Assembly (NCBI RefSeq): GCF_037975245.1
Contig: NC_092572.1
Coordinates: 33,887,989-33,951,988 of the forward strand
DNA length: 64,000 nucleotides
Direction of reading: 5' to 3'
Source of the DNA: Apostichopus japonicus
Lineage: Eukaryota; Echinodermata; Holothuroidea; Aspidochirotida; Stichopodidae
Part shown: positions 51,290 to 63,256 of the stretch, in pieces
Position numbering within the stretch: position 1 is the stretch's first letter
Layout: every line of letters starts with the position of its first letter
Position numbers and translations under genes: made by a program
The notes under the pieces: model-generated
What the model was told of the DNA's origin: nothing
What the model saw: only the letters and a program-made list of their open reading frames with translations
The model's database searches: none

Positions 51290-54200
51290 ACTAAAATTTT
51301 AATAGGATTGAAGCAGCAAAACCTCTTAGAGCAACACATACATACAGTACAGTGTAAATTAATTCCAAAATCCTCTGAAATTTCTTGCGTTATAAAGAAC
51401 TGTGTAGACCTCCAATAGAAACATATTTGGGCTCGGTGCATACGAACATCTCCTAAGAGCACACTTATTGCTATTTTGTGGCAATATGAATAAATTTAGA
51501 GAAAAAATGAGAAGAAAATTTTAATTGGATTGAAGTAGCAAAACCTCTCATAGCGACACATACATACAGTACAGGGCGAATAATTTTCAAAATCCTTTGA
51601 ATTTCTTGCATTATAAAAATTGTGTAGACTTTCAATAGAAACATATTTGGGTTCGGTGCATACGAACATCTCCTAAGAGCACACTTATTCCTGTTTTAAG
51701 GCAATAGGAATGAATTTAGAGCAACAATGAGAAGAAAATTTTAATAGGACTGAAGTAGCAAAACCTCTCATAGCGACACATACATACAGTACAGGGCGAA
51801 TAATTTTCAAAATCCTCTGAATTTCTTGCATTATAAAAATTGTGTAGACCTCCAATAGAACAATATTTGGGCTCAGTGCATACGAACATCTCCTAAGAGC
51901 ACACTTATTGCTATCTTATGGCAATATGAATGAATTTCAAGCAAAAAAGAGAAGAAAAATTGTGTAGGATTAAAGTAACAAAACCTCTCATAGCAATGAC
52001 ATACATACAGTACAGGGCTAATAAATTCCAAAATCGTCTGAAATTTCTTGCATTATGAAAACTGTGTAGACCTCCAATAGAAACGTATTTGGGTCCGGTG
52101 CATACGAACATCTCCTAAGATTACACTTATTGCTATTTTAATGCAATATGAATGAATTTAGAGCAAAAATGAGAAGAAAATTTTAATAGGATTGAAGTAG
52201 CAAAACCTCTCATAGCAACACACATACATACAGCACAGGGCGAATAATTTTCAAAATCCTCTGAAATTTCTTGCATTATAAAAACTGTGTAGACCTCCAA
52301 TAGAAACATATTTGGGTCCGGTGCATACGAACATCTTCTAAGAGCACACTTATTGCTATTTTAAGGCAATATGAATGAATTTCGAGCAAAAATGAGAAGA
52401 AAATTTTAATAGGATTGAAGTAGCAAAACCTCTCATAGCAATGACATACATACAGTACAGGGCTAATCAATTCCAAAATCGTCTGAAATTTCTTGCATTA
52501 TAAAAAACTGTGTAGACCTCCAATAGAAGCATAATTGAGCTGACTGCATAGAAACATCTCCTAAGAGCACACTTATTGCTATTTTGTGGCAATATGAGTA
52601 AATTTAGAGAAAAAATGAGAAGAAAATTTTAATAGGACTGAATAAGCAAAACCTCTCATAGCGACACATACATACAGTACAGGGCGAATAATTTTCAAAA
52701 TCCTCTGAATTTCTTGCATTATAAAAAGCTGTGTAGACCTCCAATTGAAACATATTTGGGTTCGGTGCATACGTACGTCTCCTAAGAGCACACTTATTAC
52801 TATTTTGTGGCAATATAAATGAATTTAGAGCAAAAATGAGAAGAAAATTTTAATAGGATTGAAGAATCAAAACTTCTCAAAGCAATAACATACATACAGT
52901 ACAGGGCTAATAAATTCCAAAATCGTCTGAAATTTCTTGCATTATGAAAACTGTGTAGACCTCCAATAGAAACGTGTTTGGGTCCGGTGCATACGAACAT
53001 CTCCTAAGATCACCCTTATTGCTATTTTAAGGCAATATGAATGAATTTAGAGCAAAAATGAGAAGAAAATTTTAATAGGATTGAAGTAGCAAAACCTCTC
53101 ATAGCAACACACATACATACAGCACAGGGCGAATAATTTTCAAAATCCTCTGAAATTTCTTGCATTATAAAAACTGTGTAGACCTCCAATAGAAACATAT
53201 TTGGGTCCGGTGCATACGAACATCTTCTAAGAGCACACTTATTGCTATTTTAAGGCAATATGAATGAATTTCGAGCAAAAATGAGAAGAAAATTTTAATA
53301 GGATTGAAGTAACAAAACCTCTCATAGCAATGACATACATACAGTACAGGGCTAATCAATTCCAAAATCGTCTGAAATTTCTTGCATTATAAAAAACTGT
53401 GTAGACCTCCAATAGAAGCATAATTGAGCTGACTGCATAGAAACATCTCCTAAGAGCACACTTATTGCTATTTTGTGGCAATATGAATAAATTTAGAGAA
53501 AAAATGAGAAGAAAATTTTAATAGGACTGAATAAGCAAAACCTCTCATAGCGACACATACATACAGTACAGGGCGAATAATTTTCAAAATCCTCTGAATT
53601 TCTTGCATTATAAAAAGCTGTGTAGACCTCCAATTGAAACATATTTGGGTTCGGTGCATACGTACGTCTCCTAAGAGCACACTTATTGCTATTTTGTGGC
53701 AATATAAATGAATTTAGAGCAAGAATGAGAAGAAAATTTTAATAGGATTGAAGAATCAAAACTTCTCAAAGCAATAACATACATACAGTACAGGGCTAAT
53801 AAATTCCAAAATCGTCTGAAATTTCTTGCATTATAAAAACTGTGTAGACCTCCAATAGAAACGTGTTTGGGTCCGGTGCATACGAACATCTCCTAAGATC
53901 ACCCTTATTGCTATTTTAAGGCAATATGAATGAATTTAGAGCAAAAATGAGAAGAAAATTTTAATAGGATTGAAGTAGCAAAACCTCTCATAGCAATGAC
54001 ATACATACAGTACAGGGCTAATCAGTTCCAAAATCGTCTGAAATTTCTTGCATTATGAAAACTGTGTAGACCTCCAATAGAAACGTGTTTGGGTCCGGTG
54101 CATACGAACATCTCCTAAGAGCACACTTATTGCTGTTTTAAGGCAATATGAATAAATTTAGAGCAAAAATGAGAAGAAAAATTGTGTAGGATTAAAGTAG

Positions 54201-56078
54201 CATAACCTCTCATAGCAATGACATACATACAGTACAGGGCTAATCAGTTCCAAAATCGTCTGAAATTTCTTGCATTATGAAAACTGTGTAGACCTCCAAT
54301 AGAAACGTGTTTGGGTCCGGTGCATACGAACATCTCCTAAGATCACCCTTATTGCTATTTTAAGGCAATATGAATGAATTTAGAGCAAAACTGAGAAGAA
54401 AATTTGAATAGGATTGAAGTAGCAAAACCTCTCATAGCAACACATACATACAGTACAGGGCAAATAATTTTCAAAATCCTCTGAAATTTCTTGCATTATA
54501 AAAAACTGTGTAGACCTAGAATAGAAACATATTTGGGTTCGGTGCATACGAACATCTCCTAAGAGCACATTTATTACTATTTTGTGGCAATATGAATAAA
54601 TTTAGAGCAAAAATGAGAAGAAAATTTTAATAGGACTGAAGAAGCAAAACTTCTCAAAGCAATTACATACATACAGCACAGGGTGAATAAATTCCAAAAA
54701 TCCTCTGAAATTACTTGCATGATAAAAAAACTGTGTAGACCTCCAATAGAAGCATAATTGAGCTGACTGCATACAAATATCTCCTAAGAGCACACTTATT
54801 GCTATTTTGTGGCAATATCAATAAATTTAGAGAAAAAAATGAGAAGAAATATTGTGTAGGATTAAAGTAGCAAAACCTCCCTTTGCAACACATACATACA
54901 GTACAGAGTGAAATAATTTTCAAAATCCTCTGAATTTCTTGCATTATAAAAACTGTGTAGACCTCTAATAGAAACATATTTGGGTTCGGTGCATACGAAC
55001 ATCTCCTAAGAGCACACTTATTGCTATTTTAAGGCAATATGAATGAATTTCAAGCAAAAATGAGAAGAAAATTTTAATAGGATTAAAGTAGCAAAACCTC
55101 TCTTTGCAACACATACATACAGTACAGAGCGAATAATTTTCAAAATCCTCTGAATTTCTTGCATTATAAAAAACTGTGTAGACCTCCATTAGAAACGTAT
55201 TTGGGTCCGGTGCATACGAACATCTCCTAAGAGCACACTTATTTCTGTTTTAAGGCAATATGAATGAATTTAGAGCAAAAATGAGAAGAAAATTTTAATA
55301 GGACAAGTAGCAAAACCTCTCATAGTGACACATACATACAGTACAGGGCAAATAATTTTCAAAATCCTCTGAAATTCCTTGCATTATAAAAATTGTGTAG
55401 ACCTCCAATAGAACAATATTTGGGCTCGGTGCATACGAACATCTCCTAAGAGCACACTTATTGCAATTTTGTGGCAATATGAATGAATTTCGAGCAAAAA
55501 AGAGAAGAAAAATTGTGTAGGATTAAAGTAGCAAAACCTCTCTTTGCAACACATACATACAGTACAGGGCTAATAAATTCCAAAATCGTCTGAAATTTCT
55601 TGCATTCTGAAAACTTGTGTAGACCTCCAATAGAAACATATTTGGGTCCGGTGCATACGAACATCTTCTAAGAGCACACTTATTGCTATTTTAAGGCAAT
55701 ATCAATAAATTTAGGGAAAAATGAGAAGAAAAATGTTAACAGGATTGAAGTAGCAAAACCTCTCATAGCGACACATACGTACTGTACAGGGCGAATAATT
55801 TTTTAAATCGTCTGAAATTTCTTGCATTATAAAAACTGTGTAGACCTCTAATAGAAACGTATATGGGTCCGGTGCATACGAACATCTCCTAAGAGCACAC
55901 TTATTGCTATTTTGTGACAATATCAATAAATTAAGGGAAAAAATGAGAAGAAATTTGAATAGGATTGAAGTAGCAAAACCTCTCATAGCAACACATACAT
56001 ACAGCACAGGGCGAATAAATGCCAAAATCCTCTGAAATTTCCTTCATTATTAAAACTGTGTGGACCCTTAATACAGTA
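51290..56078. repeat. 222-bp satellite array with 889-bp higher-order repeat
   Basis: About 21-22 tandem units of ~222 bp. Marks in each unit are ATTTTAATAGGATTGAAG, AGCAAAACCTCTCATAGC, ACATACATACAGTACAGGG, CTGTGTAGACCTCCAATAGA and CATACGAACATCTCCTAAGA. Segments starting at 52276, 52579 and 52800 recur at 53165, 53468 and 53689, each 889 bp later, i.e. four monomers. Because 222 is divisible by three the minus strand stays partly open in each unit (QICFYWRSTQF, PCTVCMC). These are not genes. The array lies in the predicted intron between the propeller and DED exons. Confidence 0.97.
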
Positions 56079-58789
56079 TTGGTACTAGGAATTAAAAAGT
56101 TTTGAAAACTCGCTCAGAAAAACTTATGTCCCTGCAGTCCATGAAAACATGCCCTTTAAAATACCCTTACATGAACACACGATACTTAGCTATAATGACT
56201 CCTGACAAGACATTGGCTTGTGCCCAACAGAAGCCCATAGTTATAGGTCAAGAAAGAAAAATTAAATTTATGATGAATTTTGTAGCTAATTAACAGCAAC
56301 AAATGACTGCCAAGTTCGGGAGCGGGAAATTTTTCAGTAAACTCTAACGGGAAATCCCTCATCTAGTAATAATAACGACAACAAGTAGCACTCTAACCAC
56401 TTCGGCCCATTTGCAACTTCTGGCTTAGACAACAGGTTGCCATGGCAACAAACACCTTTGTTTAGGCTGCATGTACAGGTCTAAGCAGCCCCTTGGACCA
56501 AAAGTAGGCTACAAAGCAGAGACTATATCACATAGAATATCAGCTTTATCTGGTCTGATGGAATCTGTACCAATTAGGAGTGACTATTAAGGCTGCTAAT
56601 ACTTGCTAACATTCTAACAAAACCTTAACAGAGCCTCAGTCCTATCTACTAAAATATATTGCTACAGATCTTTCAACCCAGAAGTTGATGGAAAGTTCAG
56701 CAAATCCTGTCACCATGGCAACTAGTAAAAGTGTAGCATTGCATCATGGGATCTAAACATAGCTCGAATGGCGACACTTATACCAACTGAAAAATAAATG
56801 TGAGTGCATTAGAGGGACGGGTAATGCTCGACATAATCACAGCAATACATAATAAACCTTATAAATATCCCAATGTGGGTTCTCGTTGGACCAATAACCT
56901 GAAGCACTTTCAATTCTCTCACATTAATTCAATGTAGGTTAGGACTTAACCATACACACATTATGGCTGAGGGACTATAAGTGCCATAATCAACCCTGTA
57001 AACAGCTATTAAACAATGTTCAGTTAAAATGATACAGAATTTACACACATTACAATAGTAATTACTATACCTGTAGACTCACTATAGCTGTTACTGCTAT
57101 TAAGTCCTAAATAATAAATACATTCTTTGTGCATTCTGCAATCATAGGAGATCAATATACTAATGAATTCCAAATTACACTTAATAAGGGCTGGTACTCT
57201 GTGTGCACATTGCTATCACAGAATTAACCTGCATTAATTAGTGCATACATTCACAGGTAATATACAGAAGGTATGCACAATGAAGCTGACTAGGCTCCTG
57301 AGGGGTTTGGGGCAAAGTTAAAAGATGAACTCTTTACCTGTATTGAAATTAATGTAACTAATTTCTAACAGTTTTCTAGCTTGTCTCTACTGCACATGCA
57401 TGACAGCTTGGAGTCTCTTGGTGAATGGTAGAGTTGCTTGCAAACTTAAGTGTTTTTTAGAAATTTAAAGAAAAACAAAGAAGCTTTGAGAGAAATCATT
57501 TTCCCCACCCTAGAGACAAGATTTTACTTAAGCCTTGGTCACAAATTCTCCAGGAAGTAGGCAGACTGTCTTCCCATACCTTTAACTTATTCCTCCAGAG
57601 ATTACACAGAACATGAAATAACTATAAAGACTTAATCAAGAATGAAACAAAGCCTGACCTATGAGTACTGGATTTGGAATTACCATCGCCACAGTCCTAG
57701 GGATGTTTGGGATGTTTTCATCCTATGATTCAGGAGAAGTGAATTTTTGAACCTTGCGCCAACTTAATATAATATGATTTGAACATTGGAGATCGACGGT
57801 GACGTCATTGCTTCACTTCGTTGGGGGGGGGAGGGGGGCTGCAGGGACGCTATCATTAGCAAGCTACACTGTAGCCAGGAAAGTTAAAATTGCTGAAGTA
57901 AAATATGGTGTAGATGGAAATTTCCCTGTGATGTACACATTCCTGTGTAGTGAATCAAGGCCAAGCGTAGAGTGAGATCTTTTGTATTCACAGGCATATG
58001 CGAAGTCTATACACACTCCTGTGTAGCATATCAAGGCCAAGCCTAGAGTGAGATCTGATCGAGTTTGATCAATGTGATGCACTGACGTCACGTCTTGATG
58101 TAGGTCGGTCCTTAGATTCAAATTTTCTGGCAGGAAGAGCCAATGTTTCAAGCACTCTATCACAGAAACTACAATTCATGATATGGCAAGGCTTAATAGT
58201 GAAATACTAAGACAAAGGATGATATGACAGGAAGGACTGGATCACATTTTTTACTAGAAAATTCCTCTAACAAACAAGGCATAACAGAGCTTGTGGTGGT
58301 AAAGCCTGCCAGAGACCACAAAGGGAACAGTGTGCTCCTCTTTAAAGCAAACAATGGGGCTAATGATCACTAGCAATGAATGTCTGCTTTATTGCCTGCC
58401 TAAATTTTGTTAAAACAAAATCAGTATGATCAGTGCACCATCACTTATATTTACCATTTGAGTTTCATCAGCTGCTGCAATGATCTACTCACATTTAACT
58501 GTACAGTTTACATGCAATGTGACCAAGGCTGCAGCATATTCCTGAGTAGCCCTAGGGTATACATGATATCTAAAAATATAAATCATGGATGGATGGATTG
58601 TCTACTACTAGTATGTGGATAACCAATATTGAGTAGATGATTTCTCATATAGTGGAGGGTCATTTGAGGTCAGCAGAAGTCACAATGTCAAGCCAGTTAA
58701 ATATAGTAGCCCAACAAGGAAAATTGAATGGATGTCAAACTAAGCAGGTGGATGTCATGTAGATCAATCACAGTGTTTTTGGTTCCTTG
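56079..58789. other. Putative intron sequence; small internal duplication
   Basis: No exon recognised. Near 57930-58060 a ~75-bp stretch is repeated (CCTGTGTAG..., ATCAAGGCCAAGC, TAGAGTGAGATCT). TGACGTCA sites lie at 57800-57807 and 58083-58090. A G run lies at ~57824-57837. Confidence 0.5.
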
Positions 58790-60290
58790 CTTTAGCAAAA
58801 GGAACCTATGTATTCAGCTTGGCATATGTGTGTGTCTGTAACACTTGCTTGGGTGCACTGTAACTCAACAAGGAAAAGTTGAACTGATATCTAACTTGGT
58901 ATTTAGATTCGCCATAGTGAGAAGGTGGGCCCTATTGTTTTTGCTGCTTGTAAAGGTCACCAAAGGTCAGTTAGGGCCAAAAAGCCAAAATAATAAACAA
59001 AGCAATAACTCCCATTGACAGGGTCCGACATGTTTGTTTTAGAACTAGTTGTAAATGGGGTAGGGGATCATTTTAACCATAACAGTTGTGTGATCCAAGG
59101 TCATCAAAGGTCAATTAGGGGTCAAAAACTAGTATTTCTGCAATAACTTGAGAACAAAATGTCCGAGTTACGCTATTGTAATCCATTAGTCATCTTTGTG
59201 ACCTTCAACTTTATGTTGACCTCTTGTGACCTGTATTAGTTTCTTTGGTTATATATTTGAATTCTTGTAGCCATATTCAGATCTCAAATGGTCTTCCGAT
59301 CAAAATTGTCCATGGGTTGACCCCTGTGCGACCTTCTGGTGCAAAGTTAATCAGAGGTTAAGGTTTTTATATAAAATATGCTAAATTTAGGAGATACAGG
59401 GCAAAGAAAAAAAGTTTGTCAATATTTTATATAGCTCTGTGCTCTATAGACGAAACGGTTGGCCCCAAAGGTTGGATTTGATACCTTTTTAGCAATAACA
59501 TTGTGTGTGTACATTGGAGTGCATAGCAATTATGCGAGAATGTGCACATCAATGAGGGGAACTTTTTAATAAAATCAGTCATGTCATCCAAGGTCATTCA
59601 AGGTCGCTTATGGGCAAAAAATCTGCCCACTCATGCCAATTTTTGCAACAACTTCCAATTACGAAATATAAAATAGCTGATATATTGGGACCAGTTGTGA
59701 ATGAAGTAGGGGCACATTTTCCAAAATAACCGTTATGTAATCCAAGGTCACCAAAGGTCAATTATGGGTTAAATATGCTTTTTTTTTTTGACTAGTTGTG
59801 TAAAGGGTAAGCGATCGTTTCCAAACATAACGGTCATGTCATTCAAGGTCAACAAGGGTCAAAAACTCAATCTCCAAACTGATCAAAATTGTCCATGGTT
59901 GACCCCTGTGTGACCTTCATGCGGTTTTGTTTGGTTTTGAGAGGTGGACCACTGTTGACCTCACGTGACCTTGGAATAGTGCCTCCAGTGACCTGTATTA
60001 GTTTTTTGTTGTTGGATTTTTGAATTTGTGTGGCCATATTTTAAATGTCCATGGGTTGACTCCTGTGCAACCAAAGTTATTAAGTACAGTTAGGATAATT
60101 CTGCAAGTTCTTATAAACAAATCTAACAAAAGTCAATTGATTCTCAAAAGGACCAATCACTGATTTGTGATATTTATGGCAATGATATCGTGTGTGTACA
60201 TTCAACCCTGAAATAACAATTTTAGGATAGTGCTTAGTCCTTATTTATAAGCAAAGAACCATAGTGCCCTTGGGCTCTTGTTTAGTAATT
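58790..60290. repeat. Dispersed GGTCA-rich repeat with tandem DR4-like motifs
   Basis: Begins with TTTAGCAAAAGGAACCTATG and GTGTGTGTCTGTAAC, then repeats blocks such as AAGGTCACCAAAGGTCA followed by a TTAGGG-like word. Perfect AGGTCA direct repeats spaced by four bases lie at 58954-58969, 59098-59113 and 59745-59760; weaker ones lie near 59589 and 59840. The part at ~59.3-60.0 kb is found inverted at 15399-15690. No coding potential. Confidence 0.75.
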
Positions 60291-62347
60291 AGATGAATCC
60301 TGCTTTAATGAAGGTAAAAAATGGAAAATTCTTGTAAAAATGATAACTGTGAAAGAGAAACATAGATGGGTCTCACTGTAGTCTAGCACATGAATATCCC
60401 TCAATTGATTAGGTGAACTCTTTATCTTTCGATCGTGCTCATAGGTCATTTGAGGTCAGCAGGGACAAAATATGTGAAAGCCTTGTAATTTTAAACAATG
60501 TCTCGATTCGCAACCAGTTATTTCACAAAACCTTTAATGTAGTTTGCCATTTTGTAGTCTTATTCAGTTCCTATGCTGAAAGCATCAGGAACCTATATTA
60601 AATTTCAAGTTTGCTTGTACAGTACTGTATTTGTATTACTGTGTCTGCATGTGATGCCTAAACACAAACAATTTCAAGACTCCAGCCAGTTGGATTTGGC
60701 GTATAACAAGCAACAATGTTTCTTAAACTTTACACATGCAGTTTACAATGCCATCTAGCCAGAGTTTGAAGTGGGAGAGGGAGTCTGATGTCCCCCTGAA
60801 AGAGGGGTCTCAGACACAGTATTGTCCACCCATTGGATAATTTCTTTGGGTTAGGGGTTAAACGCAAAATGTGTCTATCAATTCCAACATTCTAACTGCA
60901 TTGTGCAGTTTAAGATTTCATGTTTTTGAACAGACTGTGGCTACAGCCCTGCACATACACCAAAGCAACTTCGAGGACATTCTAGATTAGTTTTGTTAGA
61001 AAATGACAGACAATGGCTACAGTACAGTCCCCTGTATACATTTTAAAGCATGTTTACTGTAGATGACATCCAACAGGACCAAAACCTTCATAAATTTGTA
61101 AAACATCACAAATGTGCAGTGTAGACTACAGTATACACACTTAACATTAAAGCCCTACAGTATACATCTCAATACCTCTATGTATGTATATTGTAATACT
61201 TGACAGCATCGTGGTGTTTTGCTTCTTCTGCCACATTGCTTAATCAATGCTCTTGAAATATTTTCCCTTGGTACTAACTACATGGAATCATTTACAGAAT
61301 GTAATGTTTTGTAGCCTCAAAGCATTTCAGCCACAAATTATGAGGCAATTATGGCTTAATTTGGTGCATTGATCATCTGTGGTTACATCTCATCTGATAG
61401 AAGGTTACATCTAGGTGTCAACCACAGTTTTACTGTAACCACCTGATCTACTGGTTCCAGAAATGCTTGCAAGCCGTAAAGCAATAAACAAAGGATGTTA
61501 GGCATCTGAAGTTTAGAGAGCTCTGTGCAAATGTGACCAGTAATACCACCAGTAGCCGGAAGTGTCTTACAGTTTCCTTCTTACCTGGCAGTGAAGCCTT
61601 GATTTGACAATCGAGTTACAAAAGTCTAAACATCTTAGATTGAACTGTTGCAAAGATATTGTTTGCTTGAAAGTACTGTATATTATACAATTGTGAAATC
61701 ATATCAAGTTTGAAAGGTCTGCTTTCAGTGAGCAGATAGCTAGTGCTCTTTTAATGATATTATGTTTGTTGGAATTGGCTTTAAAGCACTGTACATAATG
61801 AAGGATATACATATTGTTTGTCCTTAAATCATTCTGTAAAGTAGAATAGATCAGTAATTACTTTTGCACATTACACTGAGTCTGTGTGCATTGAAATGTC
61901 TGTTAACAAATATACCCTAAATAATGTACATCTACAATAACCTTCTTACTTCCTTATTAGATAGAGGTCATAGGTCAGTTCACCTAAATATCAATAAGAA
62001 ACAAATGGGAGAACACACAGTTAACTTTAGATGTGGTTTTGTAGATTTTCTTTCCTTCCTTACAATATATGTGATGTACAGTATATCCCATTAAGCCGAT
62101 CAGAGGTCAATACCTATAGTGGCTGCTTTGACTTCATTTAGTGTGTGGATCTTCTGTGCGAGTAACCAGAATCTTACTCTCTTATGTGGAGCTCAAGAGA
62201 AGTTCAAGTCTCAGACAAGCTGTTGGTTACATCTCAAACATCACGTTTCAGAAATATTCTGACCAAGGCTAATGAAAGTTATTGGTGTGATAAGTTGGCA
62301 AAGAATTACTAACTCATTGGATTGATTGTTGTTTCTCTCTTCCATAG
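60291..62347. other. Putative intron sequence
   Basis: No exon recognised. A perfect DR1 (AGGTCA-T-AGGTCA) is at 61965-61977. The 3' end is a pyrimidine-rich tract and CCATAG acceptor at 62347. Confidence 0.5.
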
Positions 62348-62618
62348 GCATCCATCTTCACCTTCAGCAATCTCAAAGAAGAACTGTCTTCAAAGCTTAC
62401 CCAAACTGACTGTGGGAATTTAGGCCGCTACTTTTCACTACCGCCCGATCAAGTGAAGACCATTATTACAAGTCCCTTGTACTCCAAGAACTTTCTGCTT
62501 GCCCTTGAAGAGAGAGGATACATACACCCTTCAAATGTGAATCGATTAACTGATGCACTAACTGAGCTGAAGATCAACCATACTCACTTATTAACAGAGA
62601 CGTACATGAAGCTGAGAG
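62348..62618 (+). CDS. Death-effector-domain-like exon 1
   Basis: A 271-bp exon between a good acceptor (TCTCTTCCATAG) and donor (GTAGGCC at 62619), entering in phase 0 and leaving in phase 1. It encodes ~90 residues: FSNLKEELSSKL, CGNLGRYFSLPPDQVKTI, then FLLALEERGYIHPSNVNRL and TDALTEL. A helical bundle with an L-x2-LEERG-x-I-x-P-x-N-x3-L segment is typical of helices 4-5 of DEDs, which mediate homotypic assembly in caspase-8, FADD and related signalling. The opening NLGRYFSLPPDQV is somewhat death-domain-like, so death-fold is certain only at superfamily level. No canonical RxDL motif is seen. Confidence 0.75.
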
Positions 62619-62956
62619 GTAGGCCAATAATCACTAGTTCTCTTGTAATTATGTATTTTGCTTCACCTTTGGTACTTCCAAAATGCACTTACTTAAAAAG
62701 CCACACCCCTGCCCCCAACTTGCCCTATCCCCCTCCCCCTTCCCCCCCCCCCCAGAAAGATTTATTCTAGATGCTGGCAACCAAAATGTGCACACCAAAA
62801 CATAGTACTTATGTACATATGTACATTTGTACAAGTGAGCAAAAGTCACCCTGTGCCATGATGTGGATTATGCATTTATCAGTGTGACTGTACGTACCTG
62901 TGGATATTTAACAAAAACTGGAAACTTAATTTAATGTTTTACCTTAAACATTTCAG

Positions 62957-63256
62957 ATCAAGAGACTGAATACGATAGATTCCTCGCCGGCCTCTCTGCT
63001 CATTTGACATTTTCCATAACAGTGAAACTGTGTGATAACTTTGAAGTTACTGATAAGAACAAGAAGACAGTTATCTCCAGTCAGAATCCAGGACTCTCCT
63101 TCCTCCTGACAATTGATAAGATGGGTATCATTAATCCTTCTGATGTCAGCAAATTAGAGACTCCTTTAGAGGAATATCGTCTTGTCCAGGCAGTAGCTAA
63201 GATACACGAATACCAGTCCTTGGTACTTTCTGACGAAACTATGCCACGAGATGAAG
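62957..63256 (+). CDS. Death-effector-domain-like exon 2; gene continues past window
   Basis: A 300-bp exon with acceptor CATTTCAG (to 62956) and donor GTATTGTA (63257), phase 1 in and 1 out. The join to the previous exon reads KLRG|DQETEYDRF. Encodes YDRFLAGLSAHLTFS, then LSFLLTIDKMGIINPSDVSK and LETPLEEYRLVQAV. The L-x3-D-x-GII-x-P-x-D-V-x3-L pattern parallels the first exon, so the two form a tandem DED-like pair as in caspase-8/10 and FLIP-type proteins (family knowledge). The intron between is only 338 bp. Downstream domains lie outside the window; identity of the full protein is unknown. Confidence 0.75.

Noticed and set aside
51211-56025. Repeated minus-strand frames with QICFYWRSTQF and PCTVCMC
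   Set aside because: Products of the 222-bp satellite, whose length is a multiple of three.
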